In this document: piece after piece, positions 15,154 to 16,238 of the stretch
Layout of the letters: each line of letters opens with the position of its first letter
Position numbering within the stretch: position 1 is the first letter of the stretch
Assembly (NCBI GenBank): GCA_002393965.1
Contig: DGSL01000003.1
Location: forward strand, 1-16,238
Direction: 5' to 3'
Length of the DNA stretch: 16,238 bases
Source of the DNA: Bacteroidales bacterium UBA4363
Lineage (GTDB): Bacteria > Bacteroidota > Bacteroidia > Bacteroidales > Paludibacteraceae
Translations under genes and position numbers: made by a program
The notes under the pieces: generated by a model
The model's input: the letters and a program-made list of their open reading frames with translations, nothing else
Told to the model about the DNA's origin: nothing
The model's database searches: none

Positions 15154-16098
15154 ATGTCGGAACTCAAATTATTTTATAAAGAAGACGGGCGCATCAAAAT
15201 GTCGCGCAACATCGACCTGCTCAAGAGCATCCCTCTTTCGCAGTTCATCTGGATAGACCTGAACGACGTCAACGAAGAAGTGGAGGAGCAGTTGGAGGAG
15301 TTTCTGAAGATCTACATTCAGGAAGAAGAAGAAATTGAAGAAATCGAGTTGTCGGCGCGGTACATGCAGACGGAGGATACCATCGTAGCGAACTCCCACT
15401 TCATGCAAGACGACTATTCGATGGAGCCGGTGTCCTTCATTCTGAAAAACAACATCCTCGTCTCGGTTCGTTATGACAATCTGCGGGCATTTCACGAAAC
15501 GGTACGTCGTATCTATGCGAATCCCCGCCAGTATTCCTCTGGTTATCATGTCCTTGCTTCGCTGCTTGAGACGCGAGTAGAGTTGGATGCGGACATGATT
15601 GAGGACATGACCTCTTACATCACGAATTTATCTTCGACGCTGAAGGAAGAGGAGGTGGACGATGACATGCTGATCAGTATCAAGAACCTTCAGGAAAAGA
15701 CCATGCAGATACGTGAGAATATCATAGACAAGCAGCGGGTGGTGAGCAACATGCTGCGAAGTGATCTTTTCCCGGAGGAATTGCGAGGCAAGTTGAGCAT
15801 GATCATCAAGGACATCAACTCGCTGATCGAGCATACGAACTTCTCGTTTGACCGTCTGGACTATCTGCAGGATACGTTCCTTGGTTTGGTCAATATCCAG
15901 CAGAACAAGATCATCAAGATATTCACCATTGTTTCGGTTATCTTCATGCCGCCGACGTTGATTGCATCGATGTATGGTATGAATTTCCAGTTTATGCCAG
16001 AACTGTCGTGGAGGTATGGTTATCTGTTTGCCATAGGTATGATGGTGGTCTGTGTGGCAGCCATTCTGTTCTTCTTCCGGAAAAAGAAGTGGTTGTAG
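15154..16098 (+). CDS. corA: CorA family magnesium/cobalt transporter
   Basis: 314 residues from ATG 15154 (MSELKLFYKED). The frame extends upstream to a GTG at 15091, but that stretch is not CorA-like. A large cytoplasmic domain rich in acidic and helical segments (including QEEEEIEEIE) leads to a long stalk helix and two membrane helices at the C-terminus. The first ends in the selectivity signature YGMNF (G275-M276-N277), and the second is followed by the basic tail FFRKKKWL. The protein forms a pentameric Mg2+ channel in the inner membrane. It lies 93 bp after rsmA and may share its transcript. A 35-codon basic frame (15072-15179) overlaps its start. Confidence 0.95.
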   Translation: MSELKLFYKEDGRIKMSRNIDLLKSIPLSQFIWIDLNDVNEEVEEQLEEFLKIYIQEEEEIEEIELSARYMQTEDTIVANSHFMQDDYSMEPVSFILKNNILVSVRYDNLRAFHETVRRIYANPRQYSSGYHVLASLLETRVELDADMIEDMTSYITNLSSTLKEEEVDDDMLISIKNLQEKTMQIRENIIDKQRVVSNMLRSDLFPEELRGKLSMIIKDINSLIEHTNFSFDRLDYLQDTFLGLVNIQQNKIIKIFTIVSVIFMPPTLIASMYGMNFQFMPELSWRYGYLFAIGMMVVCVAAILFFFRKKKWL

Positions 16099-16121
16099 GA
16101 TCCGTAAAAAATCCATTATAG

Positions 16122-16148
16122 GCAGATTCATGTTATGCATGATTCTGC
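16122..16148. repeat. Hairpin 1 downstream of corA
   Basis: GCAGATTCATG (16122-16132) and CATGATTCTGC (16138-16148) pair at 10 of 11 positions around a 5-nt loop. It begins 24 bp after the corA stop. No T-run follows, so it could end the transcript only with help; it may be part of the repeat that continues to the window edge. Confidence 0.5.
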
Positions 16149-16238
16149 GCTTGGTTTGCACCAAAATTGTCCTACTTCGCAGGACATTTTGGGCGGCGCC
16201 TCGGTATAACAAATAAATTTGTTCTCCTCTCGGCTTGC
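16147..16238. repeat. Probable dispersed non-coding repeat with hairpins 2 and 3, cut by the window edge
   Basis: Hairpin 2: CCAAAATTGTCCT (16161-16173) pairs with AGGACATTTTGG (16181-16192), 12 bp with one bulged T and a 7-nt loop. Hairpin 3: AACAAAT (16208-16214) pairs with ATTTGTT (16217-16223). They are bracketed by related motifs, CGCTTGGTTTGC (16148-16159) and CTCTCGGCTTGC (16227-16238), matching at 9 of 12 bases about 79 bp apart, with GGCGGCGCCTCGG between. From memory, similar sequences (GCAAGCCGAG...hairpin...CCGAGGCGC) recur in intergenic regions of Prevotella-like genomes, but I cannot check that here. Confidence 0.55.

Noticed and set aside
1..16238. tRNA, rRNA, CRISPR array or complete insertion sequence
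   Set aside because: No tRNA T-loop-like sequence was noticed in the gaps, and no rRNA-like stretch, regularly spaced direct repeat or transposase was found by reading.

Overview
The window looks like a chromosomal piece of a Bacteroidota species, most likely order Bacteroidales (Prevotella- or Porphyromonas-like). Three things support this: a DUF3098 gene between ftsX and uppP, a very long YfhO-type membrane protein, and several upstream sequences matching the Bacteroidota -7 promoter box TAnnTTTG. No rRNA, tRNA, CRISPR array or complete insertion sequence was seen.

Layout. (1) 1-2102, all on the minus strand, is an AT-richer accessory block of small exported proteins: a lipoprotein cut by the left edge, a 135-residue probable lipoprotein, and a secreted protein with an acidic linker and a C39/papain-like cysteine domain. 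(2) 2273-6465 minus: queA -> S41 C-terminal processing peptidase -> polysaccharide flippase, tightly packed behind a good promoter at 6535-6566. (3) 6686-9686 minus: ftsX -> DUF3098 -> uppP -> truB, mixing cell division, envelope lipid recycling and tRNA modification. (4) 9687-9979 holds the ftsX promoter, a 16-bp palindrome and, on the plus strand, the decayed 3' end of a gene paralogous to the lipoprotein at the left edge. (5) 9980-13671 minus: gtrA -> yfhO -> a small SAM methyltransferase, probably one operon for envelope glycan or lipid modification. (6) 13672-14259 is a 588-bp intergenic region with two promoter-like boxes facing each other, two tandem imperfect hairpins and a three-arm set of alternative inverted repeats. 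(7) 14260-16098 plus: rsmA -> corA. (8) 16099-16238 carries three hairpins and a degenerate repeated motif, and looks like a dispersed non-coding repeat cut by the right edge.

Most genes are housekeeping. uppP, the flippase, GtrA and YfhO all bear on undecaprenyl-linked or surface glycan metabolism. queA, truB and rsmA modify tRNA or rRNA. The least explained parts are the structured rsmA/gtrA intergenic region, the right-end repeat, the lipoprotein gene and its broken copy about 9.8 kb away, and the acidic cysteine-domain protein. No new multi-gene system can be claimed from sequence reading alone.
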